DNA from: Paraphysomonas bandaiensis
Lineage: Eukaryota > Chrysophyceae
Length of the DNA: 64,000 nt
Assembly: GCA_965644295.1 (NCBI GenBank)
Contig: CBFFRP010000123.1
Location: 62,001-126,000, forward strand
Reading direction: 5' to 3'
This document shows, one piece after another, positions 43,250 through 53,749 of the stretch (positions are counted from its first letter, which is position 1; the number at the start of each line of letters is the position of its first letter). A program made the translations under genes and the position numbers. The notes under the pieces are model-generated. The model was not told the origin of the DNA. It ran no database searches and was given only the letters and a program-made list of their open reading frames with translations.

Positions 43250-43882
43250 TTACGAATTCAATTCATATAGATGTAGAGGCCATTGAGCATCTGGGTGCAT
43301 CTCACTGGTACACTTAATAACTTCAATTGGCGTTTCGGTATCAGGAAATGGTGACATATACGTAATAACTCGAATTGGTTTCCCAAGAGATTTTAGAAGA
43401 GGAAGAATGATACGTAATCCACGTGGTATCAGGTATAAATAAAAAACTGTACCATCAGAGTAGTCCTGTTCTAAAGCATTACCGCATATTATGCGGCATG
43501 TTTCTTGCAAACCCTGGTCCAGAATGTCCTACTGCAGGATGACAACTATACGTGCTGTAAATCTAACATACCTCTTCCACTTTCTTCGCCCTATCTTCGT
43601 TTATTTCAATGCCAATACATTTCGCTTGAGTTTCTTGAGCACATCTGATCTATACACACAGAAGAACGAATAAACCCTTGAAAACTATGAGCAGGAATAA
43701 CATATGTACCAAAAATCTACCATCGCCAGCACCTATATCGTATACAATATCTGAACATAGAAGCGTTAATTGAATATCAATTGTGGTAAATTCGTACCAT
43801 CTGGAGTTATTCGAAGAGCATTTATGGCCTTCTCTATTACTTCAACTGGAGTGGACCATAACTTATTTCGTGGAGCTAGCAT
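43250..43882 (-). CDS. FAM173/ATPSCKMT-like lysine methyltransferase
   Basis: Four exons on the minus strand (43882-43798, 43750-43710, 43649-43572, 43528-43250) give 160 residues. The frame starts WSTPVEVIEKAI-like, then has motif I DIVYDIGAGDGRFLI, the acidic IGIEIN strand, and SDGTVFYLYLIPRGLRIILP followed by a strand with VITYMSPFP. These are the order and wording of the mitochondrial FAM173 methyltransferases, which modify adenine nucleotide translocase or ATP synthase c. The last intron ends in a tandem acceptor (CAG-TAG); only the distal one keeps the frame open. A compatible open stretch continues upstream of the ATG to about 43980, so an additional 5' exon carrying a membrane anchor is possible. 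Confidence 0.75.
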
Positions 43883-44218
43883 TACACCACAACAGATGAT
43901 ATACGGTATATGTCCTTGTCTAATAACAGCTAAACGTAACTGATGTGTATATGGGACTTCCTTGTGAATGAAACAATGCTAATAATTACCCTTGTTTTGT
44001 TAAAGGTGAAGGACTGTTGCTGCTTGTCTGGATGTACTCAATCTGCCATACCGTCTATTTTGTAGCCCGTGTTTTATATACACATTATTATAGTGTATAA
44101 AATTACGGATTACATACGGGTATTTTACAGTCATGTTTAGATATATACATGCATCCTTCTCACAGCAGTAGATACACCACATGACATCCTCCCATTAAAG
44201 CTAGAACAACACTTTGAC
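43883..44218. other. Gap between divergent methyltransferase genes
   Basis: This is 336 nt. The part adjoining the FAM173-like gene (43883-43980) stays open in its frame and may be part of a 5' exon. The rest is probably promoter for both genes. Confidence 0.4.
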
Positions 44219-45403
44219 ATGGTGACAACTCTTCTAGTGGCATGGATAACTGTGTTCTCAATAGCATGGATACCAACTATACATGCAATTACTACAGAGA
44301 CTGATATGGATAAGTAAACACATATGTCTCTACTATATATATCATGAGCTGATATTTATATATAATGAATAGATCACCGTTCTTTTCTGATCCAGATATA
44401 CATGAATTACAAACTAATAAGGAGAAAAATCTTGAATGTATGCCAGAAAGAAGACGGTGAGTAGTACTCACATTCATAGGAAGCGGCTTATTCATTGCTC
44501 GAAGACAAATACCTGTGCGACCTAAATTTATAGGGGGACACCTTAAAGCAAAAGCACCAATGCCGTATATGCAATGTAACATGAAGCATGGATTAATAGC
44601 GAATGGCCAACTGAATGAAGATATAAAGATGTACAAACGTTTTTTTCGAGACCCAAAGTATATGGGTAAGGGAGTTTTTGTGGAAATGGGAGGCCTTGAT
44701 GGAGTATCAATTAGCAATTCGTACATCTTCGAACAATGCCTAGGATGGTCTGGAATGCTGTTGGAGGCGAATCCAGAGAATTTTAAAAATATGGTTCACA
44801 ACCGACCCTGTGACACCAACAAGTGGTGTGCAGGTTAGTGCGTTAATAATGTACAAGTTAGCATTCATATTCATTTAGTATGATATTTTGTCTTATTGTA
44901 TTAATGGTGATGTTTGCACAGCTTGTTCAGGTGATCAGAATTATCTATATATAACAAATCATCACGGTAAATCTCGGGTGATACACAGCTTGGAGGAGTT
45001 TGAGGATATCAAAGCCCGGCACCAGAACGAATATTCGTGGCACAATCTGACGAGTTTTACCCGTACACCATGCTGTAATATGGCTGATGTATTTGCTGAG
45101 CACAATATTACGTGGATAGATTTCTTTAGTCTAGATGTAGAAGGTTCAGAAATTGATGTTTTACGAAGCATTGACTGGTCAAAAGTACATGTTGAGGTGA
45201 TGATAGTAGAGACAGCAAAGCATATTGAAGGAAAAGGCATTGAAGGTAGAAACAAGGATGATGAAGTGGAGAAAGTTCTCACAGAGCAGGCTGGAATGAT
45301 TCGTCTACCAACTTCGGCCACTGGCATTCCGCAATGTCAATTGGACCGGAAAAAGCTTCCATCTGGGTATGTCTATTCTGTGCCTCGTTCAAAATATATC
45401 TAA
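44219..45403 (+). CDS. FkbM-family methyltransferase with signal peptide
   Basis: Four exons (44219-44313, 44373-44456, 44505-44833, 44922-45403) give 329 residues. The N-terminus (VTTLLVAWITVFSIAWIPT) is a signal peptide or anchor. The methyltransferase core has VFVEMGGLDGVSISNSYIFE as motif I, MLLEANPENF as the cofactor-acidic strand, and DFFSLDVEGSEIDVLRSIDW, the diagnostic FkbM segment. Several Cys residues (NRPCDTNKWC, CSGDQN) suggest a disulphide-bearing lumenal protein. FkbM enzymes O-methylate sugars or polyketides; the target here is unknown. The last acceptor (GTTTGCACAG) is the only one that preserves frame; a nearer TTTAG would give a stop. Confidence 0.88.
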
Positions 45404-46304
45404 ATCTATTTGTATTTAGGGTTTACAACTTACATATGTCGAACTTGTATGTAGCACCAGCTCTGCGGGATGATATCTGTGCGCCAGGATAGTGTGATAG
45501 TGTACAGTGTACAAGACGGACGTTTATATAGTAATATATAATATATACTGTTTTCATCTCACAAAGTGCCCTTTACTTGCTGTGAAACCATATGCAACGT
45601 ATGGAGACGTGAGTATTATCGAATTTAAGTTGCTTAAGATATTAGGAGTAATCTTAATATAAGATAGTATATATGAGTTATGATATTCAATGAAATATAC
45701 TGTCATGAATTGAATTAGGGAGAGTATCTGTTGAATATACATGATCGTCATTATCAGTTATATACGAATATCTGATTATTACATGAGAACGGTTGTGTAC
45801 AGAAACTAGTTTTACATCTATATACTACCTAATAACTGGACTTGCTATATCATTATCACTTATACTTCTAACTATTCCGATGAGTTTGATGGTTATGATC
45901 TGCATTACCATTCACTTTTCTACATTACTGTGTTCATCACATTACGCTCTAATAATCACAACAATCTTCTTACTATTACCAAGCTTTAATCTGCATTTAC
46001 TGGAAATAAATGGTCTCAAGAATTTCTTTTTGTATATAACTTACAAAATATGAACACGCTATTGTAAGACAGGAAGTGGTTATGTGCTTATCAGTTGTAT
46101 TGAGGTTAGTGACAGTGTAATGAGAATATACTGTATCTCTCCCTTGGGGGAATAGATTGATCTATCCATATGTAAAGGTAAAAGAGATGGCATTGTATTC
46201 ACTCTTCTTCATTACTATGTAATTATTCACCTATATCCTATATTGACAAAAACTAGGGATTTCTAGCTAAGTTGAGCACAAACCAACACATAATTAAAAC
46301 TAGC
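45404..46304. other. 0.9-kb gap with a dispersed-repeat copy
   Basis: It contains the inverted repeat partner at 45605-45765 and a low-complexity hydrophobic open frame (45793-46053) that I do not call a gene because its first ATG lies about 30 codons in and it has no recognisable domain. The rest is AT-rich. Confidence 0.35.
45605..45765 (-). repeat. Dispersed repeat, copy B
   Basis: The reverse complement matches 41310-41440 word by word (ATGACGATCATGTAT, CAGATACTCTC, TATATTTCATTGAA), with scattered changes. Together the two copies flank about 4.2 kb holding the PP4R2-like, FAM173-like and FkbM genes. Confidence 0.55.
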
Positions 46305-47545
46305 TTAATGGGATTCTACTTTGGTGATCAGAGACTTTGTCGCTTCAAATGTTGCGAACGTAACAGCAGTGGTGGCCACTGACTTGATCAAAGTAGGGAC
46401 AATACCCTGAAACTCATTTAACACTTGAATATAGATATTTCATGCCTCACCTTGTAAAGTCCTCTGACACCTTCTTCAGTGATTACAGTTGCGATGCAGT
46501 TGATGAAGCTGCTATACTTAACAATAGCCGTAGACGGAAGATGGGACGTACTATACATAGTGTTCTGTAGCACCTGTGCCTGAAGTCGTTTCTTTATCGT
46601 ATCCAGTGGGTACATTAGGAGCTTAGACACCCCACCCGCAATAGCCCCACTTCCAGCACTGATGGCCATGTTTAACACACCCGTAGACGAGGCACCAAAA
46701 AAGTGTTGCACGACTTTGCACTGAATTCGCATCTGCTCATATATATAGAAGTTCATGCCCATGAAAGGGGCTATGCCGACGATTGCTGCAGGGAGACCCA
46801 TATAGAACCCTGGGATCGTAAGCAACATCATAATATAGCATTGACGTAAGAGCTATTCATACCAGATACACCGCAAGTGGAAACCGTGTGTCTAACGTAG
46901 GATACCATTGAGCGATGAACGACATCTTTGCCCTACAGTGAATGGAGAATGTTATGAGGTGTACAGCACAGACGGATACGCATTACCTGTATCGCGAATT
47001 GCGTCCTCATTATGTCAAAAGGGTATGTCACTACTGTTGCAACAACACCAGCTCCTACATCAATATATTAACTAACGCGCAGCAAAACATCAAACTGAAG
47101 CCACCTGCTCCAGACAAAAAAGGTGACACCGTGGAAATTAAGTCCCGTCTCACAGAAGAACTCGACTGCTGAGACGTTGAATTGAAGAACCGACTCAAAA
47201 ATCCATACGACGCAAATTGGACCATGCTATACGACACCCAGAGGTATGTCGCTGGAATATTTCCCTTCCACAGACTCCTACGTTACTTTATTAGGGTATT
47301 AGGATTCAAATTAGCACTGCCGCTACCATATGCCTTCTTCGCGGATCATCGAACGGATAGCTTGTTGCATTGAGATATATTTCCTTTGTTTGCGGCATTG
47401 TAATTGAAACCTGTGCAATAACAGTTAATTGATAATTAGTAAGATATAGACTTTACCTTATTTTCAATACATCAAGTGGTGCGGTGAGTAGCCGGGAAAC
47501 CGCACCCGCAACGGCTCCACAGAGCATATCATTACTCACAGTCAT
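46305..47545 (-). CDS. SLC25A19: Mitochondrial carrier, thiamine-pyrophosphate-carrier type
   Basis: Seven exons on the minus strand: 47545-47457, 47410-47327, 47277-47105, 47054-46987, 46932-46863, 46809-46451 and 46406-46305. The product is 314 residues, the family's usual size. Three carrier repeats are present, with Px[DE]xx[KR] signatures PLDVLKIR, PFDIMRTQ and PLDTIKKR at the expected spacing. Within the family, the first-repeat start (CGAVAGAVSRLLTAPLDVLKIRF) followed by REEGIWSLWKGNIPA, and the FYMGLPAAIVGIAPFMGMNF stretch, are closest to the thiamine pyrophosphate carriers. It would sit in the inner mitochondrial membrane. Codons upstream of the ATG stay in frame for seven residues (KSREERL) after an acceptor-like AG, so an additional 5' exon is possible. 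Confidence 0.88.
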
Positions 47546-48378
47546 TAATCTTTCTTCTCTACTTTTCTACAATAAACATAATTAATAATACATGCCTGAA
47601 TATACATATATATAAAAGATAACCTTGGAACAAAAAGAAAATTCGGAGCTAAAATAACTAAAAATATTATGCAAGCAAGTTCAAAATTACTGAGAATCTT
47701 TTTGGATTCTGCATCTAGTTCATTGAAGCCAATATATTCCAGTATAGCGTCAAGCATTATGCTAAATTCTATGTATCATAATAAAGTCCTAATAGAACAT
47801 ATCATAAGAGTGTGAGTAGAATAGAATATAGATTGTAATGCAAGTGTTATACCTTCTTTTTAATATATAAGTGTGTTGGTTCTGGAATATATACTAGTGT
47901 ATATCTGGACTCAGTCTTTAAGGGATGATGACTTCAAGGCGGAATATATGCACAGCACTGTATATTCGAACCATTCAAATTCCAGAAGCCTAATGTGGAA
48001 ACTAGGGATTTCAAGCTCAACACTGGACCATGGTATATTACCAAAACCTGTACATTCTATGAAACATTACATTTCGACCACACAATTATGTGTTTTTCTA
48101 GTTTTCATTTTAAAATAGGGCTTTTTAACCAGTACATCAGTACATACTGTACATAGGGTAGATATACCGTACTTAGCTACCTACAGGTACAGTACATACT
48201 CTGTACCACTTTTAGCTACATACAGCGGTACATACGTACAGGATTTCAGCGATAGTCGTTCTTGAGCACAATGTCTGCTCTGCTTTGTCTTCATTCGACT
48301 CTCCATATATTATCGCATATATCATCATATTAAAGTTAATACAACTGTTAATCTCTTACCTTTAATTATTATCATCTA
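47546..48378. promoter_or_regulatory. Divergent upstream region of carrier and Tubby genes
   Basis: At 47545-47757 a minus-strand ATG frame (beginning MLDAILEYIGFNELDAES) could be a first exon of the carrier gene, but I could not find a splice join that keeps frame. From 48125 to 48245 lie CAGTACATACTGTACATA, GTACAGTACATACTCTGTAC and CGGTACATACGTACAG, the densest GTAC cluster in the window, 130-250 nt before the Tubby start. Confidence 0.45.
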
Positions 48379-49287
48379 ATGGCATCATTTGCAGCTGTTG
48401 ATAAAGATGTTGTCAATGCTTCTAATGAATCAGGTGAACAGAATGAGAAAGTAGCGAATATAGATGTATCGACTGTAGCATATATATATGATCTTGCCAC
48501 TCAACCAACAGAGGTAGATACAGGATTTAGAAAATGTATTATTGAACGCCATGAAAATTTTCATATTCGTGGTGTTAGACCTCATGCGACATTTTCTATA
48601 CGATTCGGCACACCACAGAGTGATGATGAAAACACATCCCGCTTATGGGCACAACGACATATGTTAGCACAAAATGCTTTTTATGTCATATCTGCATCTC
48701 CCTATGACCTTGATAAGAAGAGAAATGAACGATCTGAGCACTTTTTAGGTAAATTGAAACGGATTCATGGGTCAGTGCTGTATGAAGGTGTATTATATCG
48801 GAATGAGGAGCGCAAGCCTTTAGTTGGAATTGTCTATGATCATGATCGAAACAATCATAACGATCGTAAAATGGAAGTTGGTATTCCGACTTCTAGTGTC
48901 TCTTCGGTCGAGGAATTTAGTCAAAATTTCAAAATGATTAGGCATGAGGGAGCTCAGAATAGCGCACAGTTTCCAGCTGTTGAGTACTACAACCAGATAA
49001 CGGATGACCCTGAGCTGATGAAGTCTCCTGAAATTCTCGAGAAGTTTCAAGTCGATGGTGAAGCTACAGCGCTTGTTGTATCCGCTAAGAATTTTCAGCT
49101 CGTCAAGTCGGAGCCATATCGACTACAGTATCGTAATACGAATTCAGAAGATGAGACTCCGAAAGTGGTTTTACAGTTGGGCAAACTGGATAGTAACTTG
49201 TTCACGTGCTACTATACGGCACCATTTACCCTTTTACAAGCCTTTATGATTGCTCTATCGAGGTTTGAAACGCAGCAGAAATACTAG
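48379..49287 (+). CDS. TULP: Tubby-like protein
   Basis: This is an intronless frame of 302 codons. The second half matches the tubby C-terminal barrel: FYVISASPYDLDKK, GKLKRIHGSVLYEGVLY, LVGIVYDHD, then VVSAKNFQLV, VVLQLGKLDSNLFTCYYTAPF and the closing LLQAFMIALSRFE that plugs the barrel. The family's FRLYPTY segment is replaced by FHIRGVRPHATFSIRF, and the protein is shorter than animal TULPs. Tubby domains bind phosphoinositides and carry membrane cargo, often to cilia. If conserved here, it hints at a flagellated stage. There are no introns, unlike most neighbours. Confidence 0.85.
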   Translation: MASFAAVDKDVVNASNESGEQNEKVANIDVSTVAYIYDLATQPTEVDTGFRKCIIERHENFHIRGVRPHATFSIRFGTPQSDDENTSRLWAQRHMLAQNAFYVISASPYDLDKKRNERSEHFLGKLKRIHGSVLYEGVLYRNEERKPLVGIVYDHDRNNHNDRKMEVGIPTSSVSSVEEFSQNFKMIRHEGAQNSAQFPAVEYYNQITDDPELMKSPEILEKFQVDGEATALVVSAKNFQLVKSEPYRLQYRNTNSEDETPKVVLQLGKLDSNLFTCYYTAPFTLLQAFMIALSRFETQQKY

Positions 49288-50795
49288 CTAGAGTAACAGG
49301 TAACCTATGACCTTGAGCTAATGGAGAGGCTAATGAGAATATTGATGAGAACAATTATTAAATATATAGTGCACCATACATTTGTTTGAATTATAGTTAT
49401 TTTTCCCGATAGGTTTTGTTGTGTAGTATGTAGAGAGTACAGATTTATCTGTTACACAGCAATAACTAAAATATAATGGAATTTTTATCTTTTATCTTTT
49501 TCAGGTTTGGAAATGGATTTAAAATACATTTAACCAGCCTCTTTGCTTTAGATAAGTCATTTCACGGTTCAGCATTTCTTGCATGAGTAAGACGTGTCCC
49601 ATAGGACCCCGAGGAGGATGAAAATCCGATACACTAGTAATCCTCAAGAAAATACACTAGTACGTATAGCTTGTTCTCATAAACGATAACGCTAACGGGA
49701 AACTCAAACAGCTCGATACGATGATGCGACACAAAGAAGTTTTGCTTACTTAGCCACGGGCTCTAAGCCAAAAGCCTGAGTTACAATTTTGTCAAGGGAC
49801 AATGCACTTTAGGTTAAATTTTAGCTTATCTCTATCATAAACGGTGAGTACTGTCGTTGTGTAGTTGGTTGTTGGCTACCAAGATATTATGACGCAATTT
49901 AACCAATAAAAACATTCTATTAGACTAAGTCGGGAAAAGGAAATGTATATCTTAATAAATCAGAAGTATTGATGTTGTGTGCAAGTAATGTTCACAGTTT
50001 TGTACAAATAAATCGCATTCTACCCTCCTAAGTCTACTTTTATAGTATATTAGTGAACTACCAAATTAAAGCTTTTATCTTATTCAATGTGCATGTACTT
50101 CTTCAAGATATATACAAACTACTCACTTCACAACTTGGAATTGTTATATCATCATCGTATTTGTTCATACAGGGGTTCAATCGCATCTGTGTTCGAGTGC
50201 TGGACGGTGCACATGCAGAAAGATGTACCGGAACTGCTGCGCTCTTCTTCCTTCTCCTTTAATTACACCTCATGAAGCTTCAATAATGACTCAATATGAT
50301 CAGCACGATTGTTTTACAGTTGAGTAATTTCTTGTAGCTTATTCGGTGTATTGTCGACACAAACTAAACGATTCCTTACATCGGGATTCACATCCCAAAA
50401 TGAGATTAACAAACTACCATACCCTCTCACAAAGAGGCTAAAACAACTGCGCAATTAGGGTTTCACTGAGGTTAATGGTTTGGATTGAAATGGAACATTA
50501 GAATCAATATCGTTTTGACTCTTTGGCCGAGTAGTGTACTTGCTATGCTGGCCCTACGTATGTATGTATGTATGTAGGTAGGTAGGTACGTAGGTAGGTA
50601 GGTACGTAGGTACTGTATGTATGTATGTATGTATGTATGTATGTATGTATGTAGCTATGTATGTATGTATGTATGCATGTATGTACAGTAAATGTGTGTA
50701 TGTATAGTACGAGAGGGAGTATGAAGGTCAACACATAGCTGTGCAGAAGCAGATTTATTACCAGTGTCGACATATAATTTCTACTAATTAACATT
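49288..50795. other. 1.5-kb gap containing a tetranucleotide microsatellite
   Basis: No gene is supported from 49288 to 50555. The open frame at 50053-50262 is low-information. The microsatellite is listed separately; after it only about 100 nt separate it from the LAMTOR5-like gene. Confidence 0.4.
50556..50697. repeat. Tetranucleotide microsatellite (TATG/GTAG)n
   Basis: About 140 bp of interrupted TATG repeats include a block of GTAG and GTAC variants at about 50575-50615. A frame through it would encode a Thr/Tyr/Ile/His repeat and is an artefact. Confidence 0.9.
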
Positions 50796-51123
50796 ATGAA
50801 TAGTGCGTTGCAGTCGTCATTATCAACGAACCCTTTTGTCAAAGGAATTTTGTATGCTGATATAAATGGTTTATGCATATCAGGTTAGACACATATCATT
50901 CCTCCAAGTTATCTCAATGTCTTACTGTTAATATCATATAGCTGTTGGAGAGCTTGAGCCAAAGCATTCGGGTCGCTACTCATCTATTTCACGAACAGCT
51001 GGTTCATTGAATCAAGACTGTCCCCCTCCTGTTGTCCTCATTGAAACTCGCGATCGGCATATATTGGTAAAAGACTACGATTCAAACACCATTGTTTTGA
51101 AGTGTGTTCCAACTGAAGGGTAA
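50796..51123 (+). CDS. LAMTOR5: LAMTOR5/HBXIP-like Ragulator subunit
   Basis: Two exons (50796-50883, 50942-51123) encode 89 residues, the size of LAMTOR5 and of a roadblock fold. Alignable features are an N-terminal helix, then NPFVKGILYADINGLCISAVGELEPKHSG, which mirrors the family's [28 protein letters not shown], and a closing strand pair (VVLIETRDRHILVKDY, then TIVLKC). LAMTOR5 is part of the Ragulator complex that anchors Rag GTPases and mTORC1 to lysosomes. The assignment rests on a short protein but the pattern is good. Confidence 0.78.
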
Positions 51124-51647
51124 TCTTGTGTATATTAGTTGGTAGAAGATTAGGGTGTTGTATGCGTACCATTTTCTACCACATGGCTCTGTACTTCCCG
51201 GGTCATGTGATACGGATTTAATGCACCTGATTTTTGCTTGCAGTTTGTTAATAAATTTTAATTGACTTAGTGGATATATTTCTTTTCATTGCATGGATTT
51301 ATGTAATATATTCTAACTTCATATTCTATATTAGTATATTGTAAGCTTGCTTAAAGGGGGAAAATATGTATGCAATACAATATATTTACACCGGCTGCTG
51401 GCTTAACAAGAATATAATATATAGACTTGCTTCGTACTGATCAAAGTATGTAAATTAATACACTAAAACAGTCACTCTGGTTTCCGTATTGAATTATATC
51501 AATTACAACCAAAAGTACTACGCATTGACGTACTTTATATACTGCATGCACATGGAACTTTAACATTATGTATTTCCACTCCTTTACAGGCAGTGTTGTA
51601 GATATTCGAATTAAGCAACTTCATGTATTGTCATATATTGAGAATAT
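51124..51647. other. Gap between convergent genes
   Basis: This is AT-rich 3' flank of the LAMTOR5-like gene (+) and the TPT-type gene (-). No gene is seen. Confidence 0.45.
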
Positions 51648-52994
51648 TCAAACCATCGCAGTCTTTTTGTCTCCATCATCAAACCCAATCGGAATAGCAT
51701 TAACGTTGTTATCTGATTTTCGCGATTTCGGAGTACCAGGGCGTTTGGAAGAAACCAAACGAAATTTATCATCAATATACCCCATTTTGGCGCCGTTATA
51801 GACGACAAACCCCAAGAGAGCCATGGCATAGCCCATCAGCTCATTCAAAGTAACACTTTCCTTCAGCATTACTACGCCTCCTACAATGGTTAGTATATTT
51901 CGTAGAGTACTTAGCACCTGTGACACCAACATTATTACGAAATTTAGTGGTTGTACTAGTGAACAATACCTTCATAGTGAGAGAGGATGTCGCATGAATT
52001 ACGTAGTACGACAAAAAGTTTACTACTAGACCCATACAACTGGCTAAAGCAAAATACATAGGGTAGTCAAACACGATCGAAAAAGCGTTTCGTTGAAACA
52101 TATCCGGCATTTCTAGAAACGCAGAAGCTGTAAACAAGCATAGCGCCGACGCCGGTGCCAGAACATATTGACCTTCCACAACTCCAAATTTGAGATTTTG
52201 CAGAAGGAATTGGGTAAGAACAAGTCGTATTCCCTCCGAAAGCTCGGCGGAAAACATTACGAGTATGCCTAAAAACGTTCATTAGACACCCTTCCATTCA
52301 CAAGGTGATAAAAGGCATCAACAAATTAAAATGGAGTCAGTTAATTTTACACAAAAAACTCCACATCAATCACTTATGAGAATTTGATTTAAGTAATGAT
52401 ACAAATGCAACGCGTCAAACATTGTAATGACAACGCACCTAAAAAATTGAAGTCGGGAGTAAAAGAGCACGTAGCTGCTGTACCTAACGAAATAATAACT
52501 ATTGCTAAAATGACTGGTTTATTTGGGGATTCAACCTGTGCAACAATACCTTATATCCTTCATTAGACTACTGCCAGAAAGTATAGAAATTATCTTACCA
52601 ACTAGTAATATTATTACCGGCGTAAAGGACTTGAGCATTTGAATGAACCCCACATTCAGCAGCAGGTAGACAGTATTACCGAATGCCAGTGTTGATGCAT
52701 GACAAAGACATATAGGAAGCACTCGTTTGTACCACAAAAATCCTTGTATTTGGTCATTACGCTTTAGAGACACCGCACCCGACCGAACCATTGCGTGAGC
52801 CGCAATTGCAGAGAACAAGACTCCAAGCCCACTAAGAAAATATCACAAATATTCATTCACATGATATCAATATACCTCAAAAATATAGGATAATGAAAGT
52901 TTAAAGTAGATAAAATATATTTATTTAAAAATATAAGTGATGGACCAACAAGCATGTAAGCTCCACATAGTATGAAGGTTTTGAATAGTGACAT
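51648..52994 (-). CDS. Triose-phosphate/nucleotide-sugar translocator (TPT) family protein
   Basis: Five exons on the minus strand (52994-52876, 52831-52599, 52549-52439, 52268-51970, 51917-51648) give 343 residues with about ten membrane helices. Diagnostic text: LVGPSLIFLNKYILS near the start (family: N-K-x-I/L), LPICLCHASTLAFGNTVYLLLNVGFIQMLKSFTPV, SPNKPVILAIVIISLGTAAT, LKESVTLNELMGYAMALLGFVVYNGAK. The K-S-F-T-P-V and final Y-N segments are typical of TPT/plant-like sugar-phosphate antiporters of Golgi or plastid. The substrate cannot be fixed. The third intron's acceptor (GATATAAG) is 13 nt upstream of the more obvious CACAG; only the former keeps frame. A soluble Ser/Arg/Asp-rich tail of about 40 residues follows the last helix. 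Confidence 0.86.
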
Positions 52995-53749
52995 CAGATA
53001 GGATTAAATGATGATCACAATTGATTTGTAATATAATAAAGAATTTCTAACCTAACAATAATACTTTATTTTATATATCAACTAGAGAATAGTGGATCAG
53101 AATATTCTACTTTAAATAGCTCTAAAAGATTCTGCCTCTGGCGGGCAGATATTCCTATACTGGTATATAAGTATATGGTATACCTACAGCTCCATATATA
53201 CAGTGGACGTATATGGTATACTGGTGTATTGAGATACATTGAATTTCCACCAACTATTTTTACAAGAAAACATGCGGTAGACAATGCTGCCAGGAGGTAT
53301 ACTTGTGTATATGGACGTCTGTCCACTCTCAGTACGTCCAATAGAGTGTTTGTGATTTTTATTTTTATTTTTGTTTATACAATTTTTGTCCTCAGTATTC
53401 TACATAAAATCTCCTACAAAACCAAAAATGACAGTAAAAATAATAGTAAAATTACATATATCTCATACACTATTTTTGTAGAAACTCTCTAACAGAAAAA
53501 AAACACTTATTTATTGGGGTAGAAGGCCCATGTATGGTGTTTCTGTGGAGGGTAGACAAGACACACACATCTCTGTAAGAGCAACAGAGCATTATATTCA
53601 ATTCATCTATTAAATAGAATGAATGCAATGATTATCATGACTTATTAGTCATTATAGTGTGTTGGTATAGTATATGATAGATTCAATCAGTGTTATTTGA
53701 TTAACTGATAGATTGTATACAACACCCCACTATACTATCAAGTATAAGT
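52995..53749. promoter_or_regulatory. Divergent upstream region of TPT and repeat-protein genes
   Basis: It contains GTATAC/TATGGTATAC words at 53155-53240 in partly palindromic array and AT-rich sequence elsewhere. Open frames through it lack domain features. Confidence 0.35.

Noticed and set aside
45793-46053. Hydrophobic frame that could be a small membrane protein
   Set aside because: It has no ATG for the first 30 or so codons, low complexity and no homologous pattern; AT-rich DNA often yields such Leu/Ile-rich frames.
47546-47757. First exon of the mitochondrial carrier (frame beginning MLDAILEYIGF)
   Set aside because: No GT-AG join to the carrier frame avoids a stop; the ATG at 47545 already gives a full-length carrier.
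50543-50878. Minus-strand frame with His-Thr-Tyr-Ile repeats
   Set aside because: It is a translation of the tetranucleotide microsatellite.
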